DNA of 64,000 nt from Shewanella pneumatophori (GCF_023283895.1 NZ_JAKILB010000006.1:186001-250000), one strand, 5' to 3'; counted from the stretch's first letter, positions 45,080 through 56,003 are shown. A program made the numbers and translations. The notes: generated by a model from the letters alone, not told the origin.

Positions 45080-45107
45080 AAAGCCCCTATCGTTACAAAG
45101 GGGCTTT
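45080..45107. terminator. Bidirectional terminator between FtsZ paralogue and M60 protease genes
   Basis: AAAGCCCCT and AGGGGCTTT form a perfect 9-bp stem around a 10-base loop, with A and T flanks, between converging genes. Confidence 0.88.
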
Positions 45108-45141
45108 ATTATGTTGTTATTCTAAGTTGCTAGCAATGGAG

Positions 45142-48100
45142 TTAGAACTTAGCATTAGTTGATGCAATTGACTCTGGTTTCACCTCTGGAATAGCAAGTT
45201 CTAGTGAACCAACATAGCTTGTTCCTTGAGTTGTGATCCCGCCTTCGTAATCACGACTTCCATCAGGTGTGATTACAGACACTTCGCTTGGGTTCCATGC
45301 TTCAAAGAAGCTAGTTAGATCATAACCAGATACTTGAGAGGCACAGGCCATAAGCAAATCACCTTCACGCAGACCTAGTGAGTTTCGTGCAGAACAAGCT
45401 TGATTATTGATGTTGCGTGCTTCGCGGTGCATCATTTTAATCATGTTCCAGCCTTCGTCTTTACCGTAATAGCTAGGAATTGCGTCTGCTGCAAAATGAT
45501 CGGCAATCTTAAAGTGGCTTTCGCCCCAAATCTTTAACTGCGCAAACATCACTAAGCGTGAACCTGCATCACCGTGACTCCAAACATGGCCGTGATAGCG
45601 GTCAATCATCATAGGCGCTTTTTGAATGTCAGTTTTAATGCGATCCATTTCGCCCATGCCATTATCACGCTGCTCTTGCATGTATAGCGCTAGGATGTTG
45701 TTAGCAACTTCGGTGGCACCTTTTACGTTAAATGGTGCTGCCGCCAAGTTATGACCCACTTCATGCCACAATAACCAGTCATTAACCGGGTTAGTTGGTA
45801 TGATGTTGCTATTAGGCTTGTAGGTGGTGCTCATAACCGGATAGCCAGAGTGCGCTGCGCCAATTGAGATCTGCACATCGTTTACAAAACGGTGACTATG
45901 CTCAGGTAATGACTTGTCGGTAAAGCGCATATTACCTTCTGAGTTATCGCGAGCATGGAAGTCACTGGCTTTGTTAGCAAAGCTGTTCATGCCATCAGCA
46001 AACTCTTGGATGTTAGTCTCTGCAACGTTTTTCACTGGTGTAGTGTAAACAAAGTGACCTGTAACAATTTCAGCTAAAGGAACTTCTGAGTTAACAGGGT
46101 TTTGCCAGTCACCGTCTTTCCACAAAGAGGCTTGTAACACATTGCTAAAGCCAAACTCTACCAAGTTTTGGGTGTCAGTTTTAGCGGGTTTGATATAAAT
46201 CAGACCGCCATAAGGTGCGATGATTTCAGTGCTTGCTCCTGCTTTATGTGTCCATGATTTTTGTACGCGAGAAGGACGCTTAAGTGCGACTTCATGCTGA
46301 TGTTTACCGGTAACATCATCAACTAGCGCAACGGTAATCGTTGCATCATGAGCGCCTGTTACTGTCACTGGAGCATGTTTAATTGCCCAAAGACCAGTCG
46401 ATTGCATGTTGTTTGCTGTACCGATAACGGCATTGTTGAATGTTTCAATTTCAACGCTTGCATTGCTGCCAACTGTAGCGGTGTTACCAGGGTAAATGCT
46501 AGTATCAACGCTAATTTCGTTATCCCAATATGAACGACCAAGCATAATACGAGTTAACGGTTTCTCTTGGTAATTTAGTGGATAACTAGGGTTAAGCTCG
46601 CCAATTTCCGTCAGCATGCCGTAGTCAGTTAACTTTTGATGAGTTTGCTTGCTACAAGCACTATCAGGCTGATGCTCATTAGAGGTATAACAGTTTAAAA
46701 ACTCAACCGCTTTTTTAAATCCTAGTTCGTCTTGAGCACTTGGATCGTACTTGTACTGCTCGTCATTCCAGAACCAAATAGACAGGTTATCGTAGGTTTG
46801 GTTTAACTCATTTAGCGATAAACGTGTGCCTTCAATGCCTTTACTGCGGTAGTAGATTTCATGTTGGTATAGTTTTTCAACGTTTGCGCCAAGGTTTGCC
46901 GCTTTCACCATAGTGCTTACAACTTCTGGTGAGATCTCATAACGGCTAAAGCGTGGCCTAAAGTAGGTGCCACCTGTCGATACACCATGACCTTTACGAG
47001 TTTCAATACAACCAATTTCATAGTCATAGCTAGCGTCTGTACACTCTTTGACTTTCGGGAATTCAGCTTTGATTTTGGCAACAGCGGCTAAGCGTTCTTG
47101 CTCATTTTTAACGCTGAAAAATGCAAAATTGGTTTTCTCTGTGCCGTCACTGTTTTTGCTTGTATAGGTCGCTACATCAAAAGTTGGCTTGTCGATAGGG
47201 CGTGGGAATGTGACTGTGCCATCTTGGTTGATGACAAACTTCGACATATCATCGAATTTTTCATAAGTCACTAGCGTATCTTCCAACACCGCACGTGTAT
47301 TTGCCTTAGGTGCTTGGCAATAGTAACTTTCACCGCAGAATCCCTGTTTAGTGCGGGCAAGGTTGGCGCCACCTAAAGAAATCCCTGCAGTGTCAGCTAA
47401 GCGCGCAATAGGCTCTGGGTTTAATTGCTCAATAGCATCCATAAACAATACATTACCGCCAGCATTGATATAGTTAATCAGTGCTGTAATGTCGGTTATA
47501 TTTAGTTTAGGTTGCTCAATATCTGCCAGTACTTTACCGCTCATACCGTCACCAAAAATAGCCGTTTCATAAGCTTGTAGGATCAAGAGCGGCATCGTTT
47601 TTGGATCAAGACTGTCGTAACCACCGCTAGTAATAGGTTCGACAGTTAGCTTGTATGAGTCGTCAACAAAGAAGTCATATTGCTTGTTTGAGTTAACATT
47701 TGACTCCCACACTTTACCTATGTTCGAACCCACAGTAACGCTATTGCTGCCATGGTTATACTCTGGCGCAAACCAAGTAAACATGTTCATAAAGAAGGTT
47801 GGCATACTGCCGTTATCTTTACCCGCATCTTCACCACCGGCCCAGTAGTTATCTGGTTTACTTAGGATATTTGGGTACAGGCTGTTACCCATAAATACCA
47901 CATGGCCTTTACCAATTTCGCCCGCTGTAATCACAGGTAAATTGTAGGTCGCGGTATCTTTGCCAACTAACTCAGGTCTTTTTAATACAACATCAGATTC
48001 GGCATCAATGATCTTTGCATCCGTAACATAAGGGAAGCCATCATTACGACGGTTAGCTTGCTCTGCACCAAAAGGTAGCCAGAAGTTAACATCACTGCGT

Positions 48101-49659
48101 GGCATTAATACTGGGAATGCAGTATTAGAGGTGTTCATTGAGCGCATGAAACGTGCGTAACCCACTTCACCATAAAATGCAGTGTTATCATGGAAAACAT
48201 GGAACTGATCTACATCGGTATACAGTTGTTGCAGTGTATCAGTTACATACTGGCTCTTTTGCAATAGCGGACTTGCAACCTGATAGCGTGCTGCTGGGTT
48301 TTGATTTAGTTCAGTATCAATGATTTGCGCTAAGCCATTATCAAACTGGGCATTAAACTCATTTGGTACGCGGAACTCGGTATCTTCAATTTGCGCGCCG
48401 TTTGGCAGATTGATATTAATGATTTCATTAATCGCATTTGGATACTGAGCGAAAACTTGATGCACCTTGTCATCAAAGCTAACTACTTCATGTGAATGGG
48501 TTGCGTAACGTGCGGTTAGCGCATCAATATTGCGCTTAACGATTTCATTTTCAGAAACATCCGATAACTTGTAGTCAACTTGATTACCTTTGACTGAACC
48601 AAAGGTAAATGTATCGATACCAAAGGTGATTGTTTCACCCCAAACATAGGCAATAGCACCTGTCTCATCAGTGATACCACGGGATGATTTGGTGTAGTAG
48701 TTTACGCCTTTGACTGGTTTACCGTAAGCATCAGTTAATACACTTGTAGTTAACACTTGTGCGTCGCTGCTAGGCTTGTAAGTGTAGGCATCTTCTGCTG
48801 CTGCAGAAACAAAACCAGCGTTGATGTCTGGCTTGGCTCCCTCTGTGACTTCTGGTGTTAGGGTGTTGTCGACGTGTGAGCTAGGTGCTTTATCGACTTC
48901 GTCCGTTTCTTCAGCAGCTGGTGGATTTAAAAATGCATCAATATCTTGGCTGTTTCCGCTAGAAAATAGCGGTGCAACATCAAAGCTATCTAATTCATCT
49001 AAACAGATCTCAGTTGTGATAGCAGGGCAGGTGCTAATTTTTGCCATGACGTTTGCGCCATCAGTGACACTGATTGCATGTGACCACTCATCTTTCATGT
49101 CTAACGCCATTGCGTTATGAGTATCACGTGTCCAGCCTTCAGGTAGCGGAATATCTTGGTTTAACAGCTCTAATGAACCATAAGAGCAGCTTACGTTATC
49201 GCCATCTTTAAAGGTAAAGTGCCCTGTATCGCCTAAAGCTTGACCATTACAGCTAATGTGGCCTGATAGGGTTTTACCATTTAGTAATAAACTACCTTGA
49301 TAGGTTTTTATCGCAGGCAGAATTTCTGTTGGTGGAATGGTTTCAGTTGTGCCACTAAAACATTGCTTATTGGTATAGGTATCTTGCTCTGCAACTAAGC
49401 TTGTTAGTGCGCTTTGGCAAGCTTCTGTGCTTGGGTAAGCGTTTGCTTTTAGTGCATCGCTGTTACTAATTTGCTCTTTTGAGTCAGTGCTACAGAAAAA
49501 GTGTTCACTAGTGGATAGCGTTTGCTTAAAAGTCTCTTCGCAAAGTTTGTCATCAATGATGTCAAATGATGGAAGAGTAGGATTGACTGTGCCGTCAGAG
49601 CCGTCCCCACAAGCGGTCAATAAATTGCCTATTACTACAGCAAGTATTAATTTTTTCAT
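45142..49659 (-). CDS. SslE/AcfD-like lipoprotein M60 metalloprotease
   Basis: A 1505-residue lipoprotein with signal and lipobox NLLTACGDG. The N-terminal 300 residues contain short Cys-paired stretches and an acidic linker, then a large beta-rich part. The C-terminal M60 (enhancin-like) domain holds the zinc site H1299-EVGH1303 with the downstream E1317 (HExxH...E), in WLLWHEVGHNLAAAP, so it should be an active peptidase. SslE of E. coli and AcfD of Vibrio are mucin-degrading proteins exported by type II secretion. Isolated gene; no secretion genes near. Substrate could be mucin or other glycoprotein; that is inference. Confidence 0.9.
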   Translation of the reverse strand: MKKLILAVVIGNLLTACGDGSDGTVNPTLPSFDIIDDKLCEETFKQTLSTSEHFFCSTDSKEQISNSDALKANAYPSTEACQSALTSLVAEQDTYTNKQCFSGTTETIPPTEILPAIKTYQGSLLLNGKTLSGHISCNGQALGDTGHFTFKDGDNVSCSYGSLELLNQDIPLPEGWTRDTHNAMALDMKDEWSHAISVTDGANVMAKISTCPAITTEICLDELDSFDVAPLFSSGNSQDIDAFLNPPAAEETDEVDKAPSSHVDNTLTPEVTEGAKPDINAGFVSAAAEDAYTYKPSSDAQVLTTSVLTDAYGKPVKGVNYYTKSSRGITDETGAIAYVWGETITFGIDTFTFGSVKGNQVDYKLSDVSENEIVKRNIDALTARYATHSHEVVSFDDKVHQVFAQYPNAINEIININLPNGAQIEDTEFRVPNEFNAQFDNGLAQIIDTELNQNPAARYQVASPLLQKSQYVTDTLQQLYTDVDQFHVFHDNTAFYGEVGYARFMRSMNTSNTAFPVLMPRSDVNFWLPFGAEQANRRNDGFPYVTDAKIIDAESDVVLKRPELVGKDTATYNLPVITAGEIGKGHVVFMGNSLYPNILSKPDNYWAGGEDAGKDNGSMPTFFMNMFTWFAPEYNHGSNSVTVGSNIGKVWESNVNSNKQYDFFVDDSYKLTVEPITSGGYDSLDPKTMPLLILQAYETAIFGDGMSGKVLADIEQPKLNITDITALINYINAGGNVLFMDAIEQLNPEPIARLADTAGISLGGANLARTKQGFCGESYYCQAPKANTRAVLEDTLVTYEKFDDMSKFVINQDGTVTFPRPIDKPTFDVATYTSKNSDGTEKTNFAFFSVKNEQERLAAVAKIKAEFPKVKECTDASYDYEIGCIETRKGHGVSTGGTYFRPRFSRYEISPEVVSTMVKAANLGANVEKLYQHEIYYRSKGIEGTRLSLNELNQTYDNLSIWFWNDEQYKYDPSAQDELGFKKAVEFLNCYTSNEHQPDSACSKQTHQKLTDYGMLTEIGELNPSYPLNYQEKPLTRIMLGRSYWDNEISVDTSIYPGNTATVGSNASVEIETFNNAVIGTANNMQSTGLWAIKHAPVTVTGAHDATITVALVDDVTGKHQHEVALKRPSRVQKSWTHKAGASTEIIAPYGGLIYIKPAKTDTQNLVEFGFSNVLQASLWKDGDWQNPVNSEVPLAEIVTGHFVYTTPVKNVAETNIQEFADGMNSFANKASDFHARDNSEGNMRFTDKSLPEHSHRFVNDVQISIGAAHSGYPVMSTTYKPNSNIIPTNPVNDWLLWHEVGHNLAAAPFNVKGATEVANNILALYMQEQRDNGMGEMDRIKTDIQKAPMMIDRYHGHVWSHGDAGSRLVMFAQLKIWGESHFKIADHFAADAIPSYYGKDEGWNMIKMMHREARNINNQACSARNSLGLREGDLLMACASQVSGYDLTSFFEAWNPSEVSVITPDGSRDYEGGITTQGTSYVGSLELAIPEVKPESIASTNAKF

Positions 49660-50240
49660 TCTATAATCTCATTACCAAAAGCAAAGGTGCTTTCTTTAAA
49701 ACCTATCCGCGATCGCGATTAGGCCTTAGAGAAAAGCTCTTTAAATTTAAACGTGTGTTAACTACAGGTTTTAAGCGTTAATTAATCGAGGTGATGATTA
49801 AACGTTAAGGCGACAGGAAAGTTTAAATATTGAGTTTTTAGCGCAAATCCAAATAAAAAGGCCGGATATTATCTCAATAAACTGCCCGGAAATATAATAT
49901 TATTTCACTAAGTGATTAACTATGTTGGTTAAATTAGCATCTGGCCTGATGCTCTGTAAGCAGGGAATGGGGTTAATATTTATTGCGGTAATAGTGCATC
50001 TAAATAGTGTTTTCTTGCGCAAATTTAACACTGGCGTTATTAAGTGAACTTTTGCAGATTAAAAGGCACGTCAATTGAACGCTAGTGCTATTAGCTTAAA
50101 TCCTGCGCTGCAATCTTTTGAGTTTTGAGCATTCAACTCACTGCGCACATTAGGCCCATTTTAAAAAGCTCATTTAAATAGCTGGCTTTAAAAGTCGGTG
50201 CTAAGTGTGGCAGTAAGTAATCATTAGATTAAAATGCGGC
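49660..50240. other. Long intergenic region, nothing certain
   Basis: About 580 AT-rich bases between the M60 protease gene start and the avtA end. No credible ORF, tRNA or repeat was seen; the promoter of the protease gene should lie near 49700-49850. Confidence 0.45.
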
Positions 50241-51491
50241 TTATAAGCCGGCGTAGGCTTTATTTACTTCTTCACTAATAATCGCAATACCAGCGCGCAT
50301 TTTAGCTTCGTCTTGCACATAGTTCATACGCAAACATTGGTGCGCGTGTTGCCATTGTTGTTTTTGGCCAAAGAAGAAATACTCGCCCGGAACAATCAAT
50401 ACTCCACGCGCTTTTAGGCGCTGATAAAGCTCCATGGTGTTGATAGGCAATTCATCAAACCACAACCAAAGGAACATCGCGCCTTCTGGCTTATGGATTT
50501 TAAAACGACTGTCGCTAATCGATTGCTGTAATAAATCGACCGCAAATTCGGATTTTTGCTGATAAAAAGGCTTGATAACCTCTTCACTTAAACGCAATAA
50601 ATCACCTGACTCAATCATATGTTTGGCAATAGCAGGGCCAAAGCCGCCAGGTGCTAAGCTAATAATACCGTTTAGATTCGTGAGTGCTTGAGTGATTTCT
50701 TCACTTGCGATAACAATACCGCAGCGCACGCCGGGTAAGCCTAGTTTAGATAAACTCATACACAAAATGGTATTGCTGTTCCAAAACGGGGTTACATCTT
50801 CAAAGATAATGTTAGGAAAAGGCGTACCATAAGCATTATCAATAATCAGTGGAATATTGTGAGCGCGGGCTAACTCATCAAGCTGGGCAACCTCACGGTC
50901 GGTAAGTACATTGCCTGTTGGGTTGGTTGGTCGTGACACGCAAATTGCAGCGATAGACTCATCGACTTCTAACTGCTTAAAATCAACATGATACTTGAAC
51001 ATGCGGTTTTCTAGCATTTCAATATCAGGGCGATAAGACACAAAAATATCGTCATCAAGGCCGGCGTCGGCGTAGCCGATATACTCTGGCGCTAATGGCA
51101 ATAAAATCTTCTTATATTTACCATCAACTTGCTTACCCGCTAACAGATTAAACAGGTAAAAGAAGGCGCTTTGGCTGCCGTTACTCAGGCTGATATTTTT
51201 TTCACTAATATCCCAGCCGTAGGTTTCACGTAAAAGTGTTGCTAACGCTTTAAGAAAGCCATCTTTGCCTTGTGGGCCGTCATAGTTACTGAGCGCGGCA
51301 ACAAGTTCGCCATTGGCCAGCATATCAGTGGTCGCTTGTTGAAAATAATCTTGCATTGCCGGTATTGCGGCAGGATTGCCACCACCAAGCATAATTGCTC
51401 CGGGAGTCGATAAGCCTTCATTAAGATCATCCATCAACTGAGTAATGCCGGAGTAACGATTAAATTTTTCACCAAACTTTGAAAACTGCAT
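50241..51491 (-). CDS. avtA: Valine-pyruvate aminotransferase AvtA
   Basis: A 416-residue PLP-dependent class I aminotransferase that exchanges amino groups between valine and pyruvate (or alanine and 2-oxoisovalerate). The opening MQFSKFGEKFNRYSGITQLM and TPGAIMLGGGNPAAIPAMQD are near identical in pattern to E. coli AvtA; the PLP lysine is in MSLSKLGLPGVRCG and the substrate arginine in LRMNYV. I chose ATG 51491, because AvtA starts with M-x-F-S-x-F-G there; the frame extends to GTG 51506 with a weak ribosome site. Divergent from sbcD. Confidence 0.96.
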   Translation of the reverse strand: MQFSKFGEKFNRYSGITQLMDDLNEGLSTPGAIMLGGGNPAAIPAMQDYFQQATTDMLANGELVAALSNYDGPQGKDGFLKALATLLRETYGWDISEKNISLSNGSQSAFFYLFNLLAGKQVDGKYKKILLPLAPEYIGYADAGLDDDIFVSYRPDIEMLENRMFKYHVDFKQLEVDESIAAICVSRPTNPTGNVLTDREVAQLDELARAHNIPLIIDNAYGTPFPNIIFEDVTPFWNSNTILCMSLSKLGLPGVRCGIVIASEEITQALTNLNGIISLAPGGFGPAIAKHMIESGDLLRLSEEVIKPFYQQKSEFAVDLLQQSISDSRFKIHKPEGAMFLWLWFDELPINTMELYQRLKARGVLIVPGEYFFFGQKQQWQHAHQCLRMNYVQDEAKMRAGIAIISEEVNKAYAGL

Positions 51492-51804
51492 GCTATCTCG
51501 TACCACTATTGCCTATGTATGCCTGTAGTAACAATACTCAGAGTAAAAGGCACTTATTTTTTCAGTTTTTAGTGACTAATTTGGCATAAGTCATATTTTA
51601 CTGATGAAATCGTAAATTTTTTACGCAGTTATTTAATTTGAAGCAAAAGCGCTCAATTTGCGCAGAATCTAACTCGCTAGACTTTACTGGGGCGAACTTG
51701 CGTCAGCGACTATTGTTAAACTGGCTGAGTTTTCTTACTATCAATGCAAATTAAAAAACAACATGCTCACTCTTCTCGAGCCCCGCATTGATATACGAGA
51801 TCCC
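51492..51804. other. Divergent promoter region of avtA and sbcD
   Basis: About 310 AT-rich bases containing the promoters of the divergent avtA and sbcDC genes. A short open frame from 51763 extends sbcD upstream but is not needed by the protein. Confidence 0.4.
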
Positions 51805-52950
51805 ATGAAATTTATCCATACATCTGACTGGCATATAGGCAGGCAGCTTCATAACCAGAGTTTGTTAGAAGATCAGCGCCATGTATTGACGCAGATAGTT
51901 GAGTTGGCCAAGTCTAATGAAGTTGATGCCGTTGTCATTGCCGGGGATATATACGACCGTTCAGTACCGCCAGCCAATGCCGTGGCACTGCTCGATGAGG
52001 TGGTTAATCAGTTGGTGAATGAGCTAGGCATTAAAGTGATCATGATTGCTGGTAACCATGATGGACATGAACGTCTGGGTTTTGCTTCACGCCAAATGCA
52101 GCAAAGTGGCCTGTATATTATTGGTCCGTTAACGTCTCATATTGAGCCGATTGTTTTGCAAGGTAAGCAGGGAGGGGCGGCGTTTTATCCGCTACCGTAC
52201 GCAGAACCTGCAACAGTAAGGCATTTATATGATTGTGCTGCCAGCACCCATGAAGAGGCGATGATAGCACTGCTTGAGGCTGTGACGGCTCACGACAGTC
52301 AAGGCCTACCTAAAGTGGTGATAGGTCACTGCTTTTTAGATGGCGGTAGTGAGTCGGAATCAGAGCGACCATTAAGTATTGGCGGCGCCGATAAGATCTC
52401 ACCAAGTCTATTTAAGGATTTTGATTACACCGCACTTGGTCATTTGCATGGCCCGCAATATAAAGGGCAAGAGCATACCCGTTATTCTGGCTCCATTCTT
52501 AAATATTCATTTAGTGAGCAAAAGCAAAAGAAGTCAGTGACTTTGGTGGAATTTGACGCAGACAATAAGCCCCAAATCAGTTTACTACCGCTAACAGCAA
52601 TGCGTGATGTGCGTATTGTTGATGGCGCTCTCGATGAACTGCTGGCAGCGGCTGAAAACGATGCTAATCGCGATGATTATTTAATGGTGCGTTTATCTGA
52701 CAAACACGCCATTTTAGATGCTATGGGTAAGCTGCGCAGTGTTTACCCTAATGTATTGCACTTAGAGCGCACAGGGTTAATGGCGAGTAATGAGCAATTG
52801 GGCATTCGAGCGGATCATATTAAAAAAGGCGAATTAGAAATGTTTGCTGACTTTTTTAGTCAAGTATCTGGTGAGCCATTAACTCAAGCACAACAGCAGA
52901 TGATGGTCGATACGATAGATGCACTGCATAAATCGGAGGATAACCAATGA
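51805..52950 (+). CDS. sbcD: SbcD, nuclease subunit of SbcCD
   Basis: A 381-residue manganese-dependent phosphoesterase that, with SbcC, cuts hairpin DNA and trims protein-bound or blocked ends. The metallophosphatase motifs are visible: FIHTSDWHIG (D8, H10), AGDIYDR, IAGNHDGHERL and the later IGHCF and GHLH pairs. The start at ATG 51805 puts the first motif at residue 4, as in E. coli; an upstream ATG at 51763 would add 14 residues with no match. It overlaps sbcC by 4 bases (ATGA), so translation is coupled. Confidence 0.96.
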   Translation: MKFIHTSDWHIGRQLHNQSLLEDQRHVLTQIVELAKSNEVDAVVIAGDIYDRSVPPANAVALLDEVVNQLVNELGIKVIMIAGNHDGHERLGFASRQMQQSGLYIIGPLTSHIEPIVLQGKQGGAAFYPLPYAEPATVRHLYDCAASTHEEAMIALLEAVTAHDSQGLPKVVIGHCFLDGGSESESERPLSIGGADKISPSLFKDFDYTALGHLHGPQYKGQEHTRYSGSILKYSFSEQKQKKSVTLVEFDADNKPQISLLPLTAMRDVRIVDGALDELLAAAENDANRDDYLMVRLSDKHAILDAMGKLRSVYPNVLHLERTGLMASNEQLGIRADHIKKGELEMFADFFSQVSGEPLTQAQQQMMVDTIDALHKSEDNQ

Positions 52951-55900
52951 GACCATTATCGTTAACTATGGTGGCCTTTGGCCCGTTTGCTGCTAAGCAA
53001 GTTATTGATTTTGAAGCTTTGGGTAAAAACCCTTTGTTTTTGATTAACGGCCCCACAGGCGCCGGTAAAACCACGATTTTAGATGCTATCTGTTTTGCCT
53101 TATATGGCAAAACCACAGGCGATGAGCGTGAAGGCAGCCAAATGCGCTGCGATTTAGCAGATGATAGTTTACTAACCGAAGTCAGTTTTAAGTTTGAACT
53201 TGGTGAGCAACACTTTCATATTCGCCGAGTGCCAGAGCAGCCACGCGCCAAGAAAAGCGGTGAAGGCTTTACGGTACAAAAAAGTGAAGCGCAGCTTTAT
53301 AAAATAGAAGCAGACGGCACTGAAGTACCATTAGTGGCGGCGAAAGTCTCCGATGCCACAGCAAAAATTGAAGAGTTTACTGGCCTAGATGTCGATCAAT
53401 TTCGCCAAGTGATGGTGCTACCTCAAGGTAAGTTTCGTGAGCTGTTAATGGCAGATTCTAAAGCTCGAGAAAAGATCTTTAGTCAGCTATTTCAAACTCA
53501 TATCTATCGCAAAATTGAAGACAAATTAAAGCAGCAAGCAAGCGGTATTCGCAAAGACGTCGAAGCCATGCGTAATCGCCGTGACGGTATATTCCAAGGT
53601 GCTGAGATAGAAAATGAACAAGCACTTATTGATGAGCAAACTCTGCTACAGCCAGAGCTACTTGCTGCAGAGCAATTAAAATCCGAAACTGAGCAGCAGG
53701 TATTAGCGTGTAATCAAAAGCTTGATAAAGCCTTGCAGCAGCAAGCTGACTTAAATAAGTTAACTCAGCTTAAAGCGCTTTCAGCTGAGCTGTTAAGTCA
53801 GCAGCCGCATATTGACCTGCAACAACAGGCATTGCAGCTTGCTAAGCGGGCGCAATTACTGCAACCCTTGCAGCAGTCGGTAAACGCACGACAAGCTGAG
53901 TTCACCCAAGCTAAATCAGCGCTTGTAGCAAAGCAGCAGCAAGAGCAACAAAGCGCTAAAGCCTTAGCGGATTCAGAAACCAATATTAGCCAGTTGCCTG
54001 AAATAGAAAGCCAGATTTTAGCCGCGCAGCAACAGATGAAGCAGCGCCAAGATCTGATCCCGCAGCTTACAGAGATAGATCGACTCGTTGCTAAGCTTGC
54101 CCAAAAAGAGCAAGCAATGCAGCATAGCGAGCAGCAGGGTAAAGGGCTTAAGCAGCAAGCTGAAGCATTAAGCGAGCAAAAGCTGGCAGCGCAAAATCAG
54201 CTAGATGGATTAAAAGCGCAAGCCGCGCCGCTGTTATCATTGCAGCAACAGCTCAACGATACTAAGCAGCACTTGAGTATTTATCAGCAGTGGCAAAGCC
54301 TGAACAATGACATCGCTAATAACTTAACTAAATTGCAACAAGCTAAGCGCAATGGTGCTGAGCTTAGTCAGCATCATCAAGCGCTGAAAACCGAAAATGA
54401 AACTTTGCAGTTTAAATGGCATACAGGTCAGGCAGCGATTCTTGCCGCCAAATTAAATCCTGGTGACGCTTGCCCAGTTTGTGGCAGCTTAGAGCATCCA
54501 AATCTTGCCAGTAGCCAAGAAACACCGCCATCGGATGAAGCTAGAGAGCAAGCGCAGCAAGCTGAAAATGAGGCGTTTAATAAGCTAAATCAAGCCCGTA
54601 ATGATTACCGCTTATTGCAACAAAGCGTGAGTAATTTAGAGCAGCGCGCTAATGAGTTACAAAGTCAATTAGCAGATGTCGCAAAGAGTAGCTTTGAAGA
54701 GCTCAGTGCTAAATTCGCTCAAGTTAGTCAGCAGTTTAATGACGCAGAAAAAGCGCAGCAAAACCAAGCTCAGGTAGAATCTCAGCTGATTAATATGCAG
54801 CAACAAGAGCAGGCATTAACTCAGCAGTTAGACCAAGTAAGAGAGCATTACACCGGACTAAAAGAGCAAATGGCCAGTGATAAAGGTCAGTTGCAACAAC
54901 TTAAAGCTAATCTGCCAGATGATATTGCAAGCGCTGATAAGCTCAACCAAGAAATTGACAGACTAAAACAAAGCATTGAAGCGGAGCAAAGTAAGTTACA
55001 AAACCTGCGTACTGAGCATGCCAACGCGCAGCAAAACCATGCCGCGATAAAAGAGGCGTTAAAAGCGGCGCAGCAAACGCAAGTCACCGCAGAGCAACTA
55101 TTTGAGCAAGCGCATGCGGAGTTTAGTACTCAGTTGCAAGAATCTCAGTTTGTTGATTTAGCCGCCTATGAAGCCGCACTGTTAGATAGTGCTAGCCAGT
55201 CGCAACTTGAATTGCTGATTAAAGATTTTGAACAACGCAAAATTAGCAACCAAGCGAATATCGAACAACTTGATAGCCAATTAACGGATATTGAACAGCT
55301 TGATGTTGATAAGCTTAGCCAAGAGAAAACTGAGATCAGCGCTAAAGCTAACCAAGTGTTAGATCAATGGCAGAAACTTCGCGCTCGGGTACAACAACTG
55401 GCGCAAACTCAGCATCAGCTAACGGAGCTAAACACACAGGCAAAGCAGCTTGAGTCGCAATATGCTGTTGTAGGTACTTTATCTGATATCGCGAATGGCC
55501 AAACGGGCAATAAGATCAGCTTGCAGCGCTTTGTGCTCAGTGTGTTGCTCGATGATGTATTGCTAGCGGCGAGCCAGCGTTTACAGCTTATGAGTAAAGG
55601 CCGTTACCGTTTATTGCGTAAAGAAGAACGTGCCAAAGGCAATAAAGCGTCCGGCTTAGAGCTTGAAGTGGAAGATGCTTATACCGCCAAAGTACGCTCG
55701 ATTGCCACGCTAAGCGGCGGCGAAAGCTTTATGGCGGCACTTTCAATGGCACTCGGATTGTCTGATGTGGTGCAAGCTTATGCTGGTGGCATTAAGTTAG
55801 ATACCTTATTTATTGACGAAGGCTTTGGCAGTTTAGATCAAGACTCGCTCGAACTGGCTATTCGCACCTTGATGGACTTACAGTCGGCAGGGCGCATGGT

Positions 55901-56003
55901 TGGGGTGATCTCGCATGTAACTGAGATGAAAGAGCAAATTGGCAGCCGTATTGACCTTAAAAAGACTGCCATGGGCAGCGAGGTTAATATTGTTTTACCT
56001 TAA
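52947..56003 (+). CDS. sbcC: SbcC, SMC-like ATPase of SbcCD
   Basis: A 1018-residue Rad50-type ATPase. The Walker A is NGPTGAGKTTILDA near residues 34-47, and the C-terminal half holds the signature LSGGESFMAALSMALG and Walker B LFIDEGFGSLD. Between them run two long coiled coils, rich in Q, A, L and E, split by the zinc hook C509-PVC512 at the mid-point. The protein dimerises through the hook and uses ATP to control SbcD. GGAGG precedes the ATG inside sbcD. Standard sbcDC operon; length similar to E. coli SbcC (1048). Confidence 0.97.
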   Translation: MRPLSLTMVAFGPFAAKQVIDFEALGKNPLFLINGPTGAGKTTILDAICFALYGKTTGDEREGSQMRCDLADDSLLTEVSFKFELGEQHFHIRRVPEQPRAKKSGEGFTVQKSEAQLYKIEADGTEVPLVAAKVSDATAKIEEFTGLDVDQFRQVMVLPQGKFRELLMADSKAREKIFSQLFQTHIYRKIEDKLKQQASGIRKDVEAMRNRRDGIFQGAEIENEQALIDEQTLLQPELLAAEQLKSETEQQVLACNQKLDKALQQQADLNKLTQLKALSAELLSQQPHIDLQQQALQLAKRAQLLQPLQQSVNARQAEFTQAKSALVAKQQQEQQSAKALADSETNISQLPEIESQILAAQQQMKQRQDLIPQLTEIDRLVAKLAQKEQAMQHSEQQGKGLKQQAEALSEQKLAAQNQLDGLKAQAAPLLSLQQQLNDTKQHLSIYQQWQSLNNDIANNLTKLQQAKRNGAELSQHHQALKTENETLQFKWHTGQAAILAAKLNPGDACPVCGSLEHPNLASSQETPPSDEAREQAQQAENEAFNKLNQARNDYRLLQQSVSNLEQRANELQSQLADVAKSSFEELSAKFAQVSQQFNDAEKAQQNQAQVESQLINMQQQEQALTQQLDQVREHYTGLKEQMASDKGQLQQLKANLPDDIASADKLNQEIDRLKQSIEAEQSKLQNLRTEHANAQQNHAAIKEALKAAQQTQVTAEQLFEQAHAEFSTQLQESQFVDLAAYEAALLDSASQSQLELLIKDFEQRKISNQANIEQLDSQLTDIEQLDVDKLSQEKTEISAKANQVLDQWQKLRARVQQLAQTQHQLTELNTQAKQLESQYAVVGTLSDIANGQTGNKISLQRFVLSVLLDDVLLAASQRLQLMSKGRYRLLRKEERAKGNKASGLELEVEDAYTAKVRSIATLSGGESFMAALSMALGLSDVVQAYAGGIKLDTLFIDEGFGSLDQDSLELAIRTLMDLQSAGRMVGVISHVTEMKEQIGSRIDLKKTAMGSEVNIVLP

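Noticed and set aside
49660..50240. A tRNA or small gene in the long gap after avtA
   Set aside because: No cloverleaf, CCA end or ORF with ribosome site was seen.
51763..51804. A longer SbcD start
   Set aside because: The conserved protein begins at MKFIHTSDWH (ATG 51805); the 14 extra residues match nothing.
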